From positions 1-13,334 of the forward strand of contig JALHLM010000113.1 in NCBI GenBank assembly GCA_022844585.1: a stretch of DNA of 13,334 bases. Reading direction: 5' to 3'. Shown one piece after another: positions 12,839-13,334 of the stretch (within the stretch, counting starts at the first letter, position 1; every line of letters starts with the position of its first letter). Source of the stretch: Pirellulales bacterium. GTDB taxonomy: Bacteria; Planctomycetota; Planctomycetia; Pirellulales; JALHLM01. Made by a program: the position numbers and the translations under genes. The notes under the pieces are model-generated. The model did not search any database. It had not been told where the DNA came from and saw only the letters and a list, made by a program, of their open reading frames with translations.

Positions 12839-12868
12839 TTTTCGCGCCATTTCGCGACTTTTGCGGTT
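12839..12868 (-). repeat. AACCGCGAAAG-type intergenic repeat, right outer arm
   Basis: This copy is 28/30 identical to 10971-11000 in the same orientation, 1.8 kb away on the other side of cysS. It lies 18 bases beyond the ispF stop codon. Confidence 0.8.
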
Positions 12869-12886
12869 CCATTCCATCCGAAATTC

Positions 12887-13334
12887 TCACGTCGAGGACT
12901 CCAACAGAACCACGCATTCCGCCGTGATGGCTTCTTGGCGGCCGATGGGGCCGACGCGTTCGCCGGTCTTTGCTTTCACGTTGACGCGGGACGATTCGAT
13001 TCCCAACAACTCTGCCAGGCGTCCCTCGATCAGCGGTTTGAATCGGCTCAGCTTAGGTTGCTCGGCGAAGACGATTGTATCGACGTTCACTACGCGGTAA
13101 CCGGCCTCGCCGATGCGGTCCAACGCTTCGGACAACATCTCGCCGGAATCGCGGCCGCGGTTGGCCGGGTCATTGTCCGGAAACAGCTCGCCGATATCCC
13201 CCAGCCCCGCCGCCCCCAACAGCGCGTCGGTCACGGCGTGCAGCAAGGCGTCGGCGTCGCTGTGCCCGACCAATTGGTGATCGTGCGGAATGTCGATTCC
13301 GCCCAACCGCAACGGCCCGCCCGGCGTTAGTCGG
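12887..13334 (-). CDS. ispF: 2-C-methyl-D-erythritol 2,4-cyclodiphosphate synthase, 5' end missing
   Basis: IspF converts CDP-ME 2-phosphate to the cyclic diphosphate in the MEP isoprenoid pathway, as a zinc-dependent trimer. The visible part has LRLGGIDIPHDHQLVGHSDA (the His of GHSDAD is a Zn ligand), ALLHAVTDALLGAAGLGDIG, ELFPDNDP, and the C-terminal KAKTGERVGPIGRQEAITAE that forms the CDP pocket. The frame stays open to the right edge (..RLTPGGPLRLGG), so the N-terminal Met-Arg-x-Gly-x-Gly-x-Asp-x-His Zn motif lies outside. About 149 of roughly 160 residues are present, and a TTG at 13312 should not be taken as the start. It is followed on the same strand by the repeat region and cysS. Confidence 0.97.
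   Translation of the reverse strand, partial: RLTPGGPLRLGGIDIPHDHQLVGHSDADALLHAVTDALLGAAGLGDIGELFPDNDPANRGRDSGEMLSEALDRIGEAGYRVVNVDTIVFAEQPKLSRFKPLIEGRLAELLGIESSRVNVKAKTGERVGPIGRQEAITAECVVLLESST

Overview
The window looks like a chromosomal segment of a Planctomycete, most likely of the Pirellulales type. Three things point there: a secreted protein whose N-terminus carries the FEACEPRHLLAA-type motif next to a lamin-tail domain, a PEP-CTERM surface protein, and lineage-style variants of CysRS and RuvA. It is GC-rich, with core genes mixed with accessory envelope genes. No RNA gene, CRISPR array, insertion sequence or phage gene was seen.

Layout, left to right. (1) 1-187 (-): 5' end of a secreted lamin-tail-domain protein that runs off the left edge. 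(2) 418-2168 (+): a phosphate-uptake pair, a DUF47/PhoU-like accessory protein followed by a PiT permease. (3) 2188-2310 (-): a 40-residue single-span membrane protein with a consensus ribosome binding site. (4) 2806-3219 (+): a small exported mono-haem cytochrome c-like protein ending in a strong terminator. (5) 8260-3277 (-): a three-gene operon of a TonB-dependent receptor, a YfiR-family (DUF4154) periplasmic protein and a CHASE8-HAMP hybrid histidine kinase. (6) 8770-9408 (+): a PEP-CTERM protein, divergent from the receptor and closed by a strong terminator. (7) 10589-9463 (-): ruvC-ruvA, coupled by a TTGA overlap. (8) 10895-10683 (-): a small putative lipoprotein. (9) 12617-11046 (-): cysS. 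(10) 13334-12887 (-): ispF, cut at its 5' end by the right edge.

The most interesting system is region 5. It resembles the YfiBNR (TpbB) envelope-stress circuit, but the diguanylate cyclase is replaced by a phosphorelay kinase with the same CHASE8-HAMP input, and the outer-membrane partner is a TonB-dependent receptor. A 20-bp-period direct repeat lies upstream of the operon and could be a binding site for the cognate regulator.

A second theme is a family of intergenic repeats (AACCGCGAAAG-, ACCGCGGAG- and CCACGGAAT-type tracts) around the small lipoprotein gene and on both sides of cysS. They include a 217-bp nested imperfect palindrome between ispF and cysS, and a copy 5 bases upstream of the ruvC start codon.
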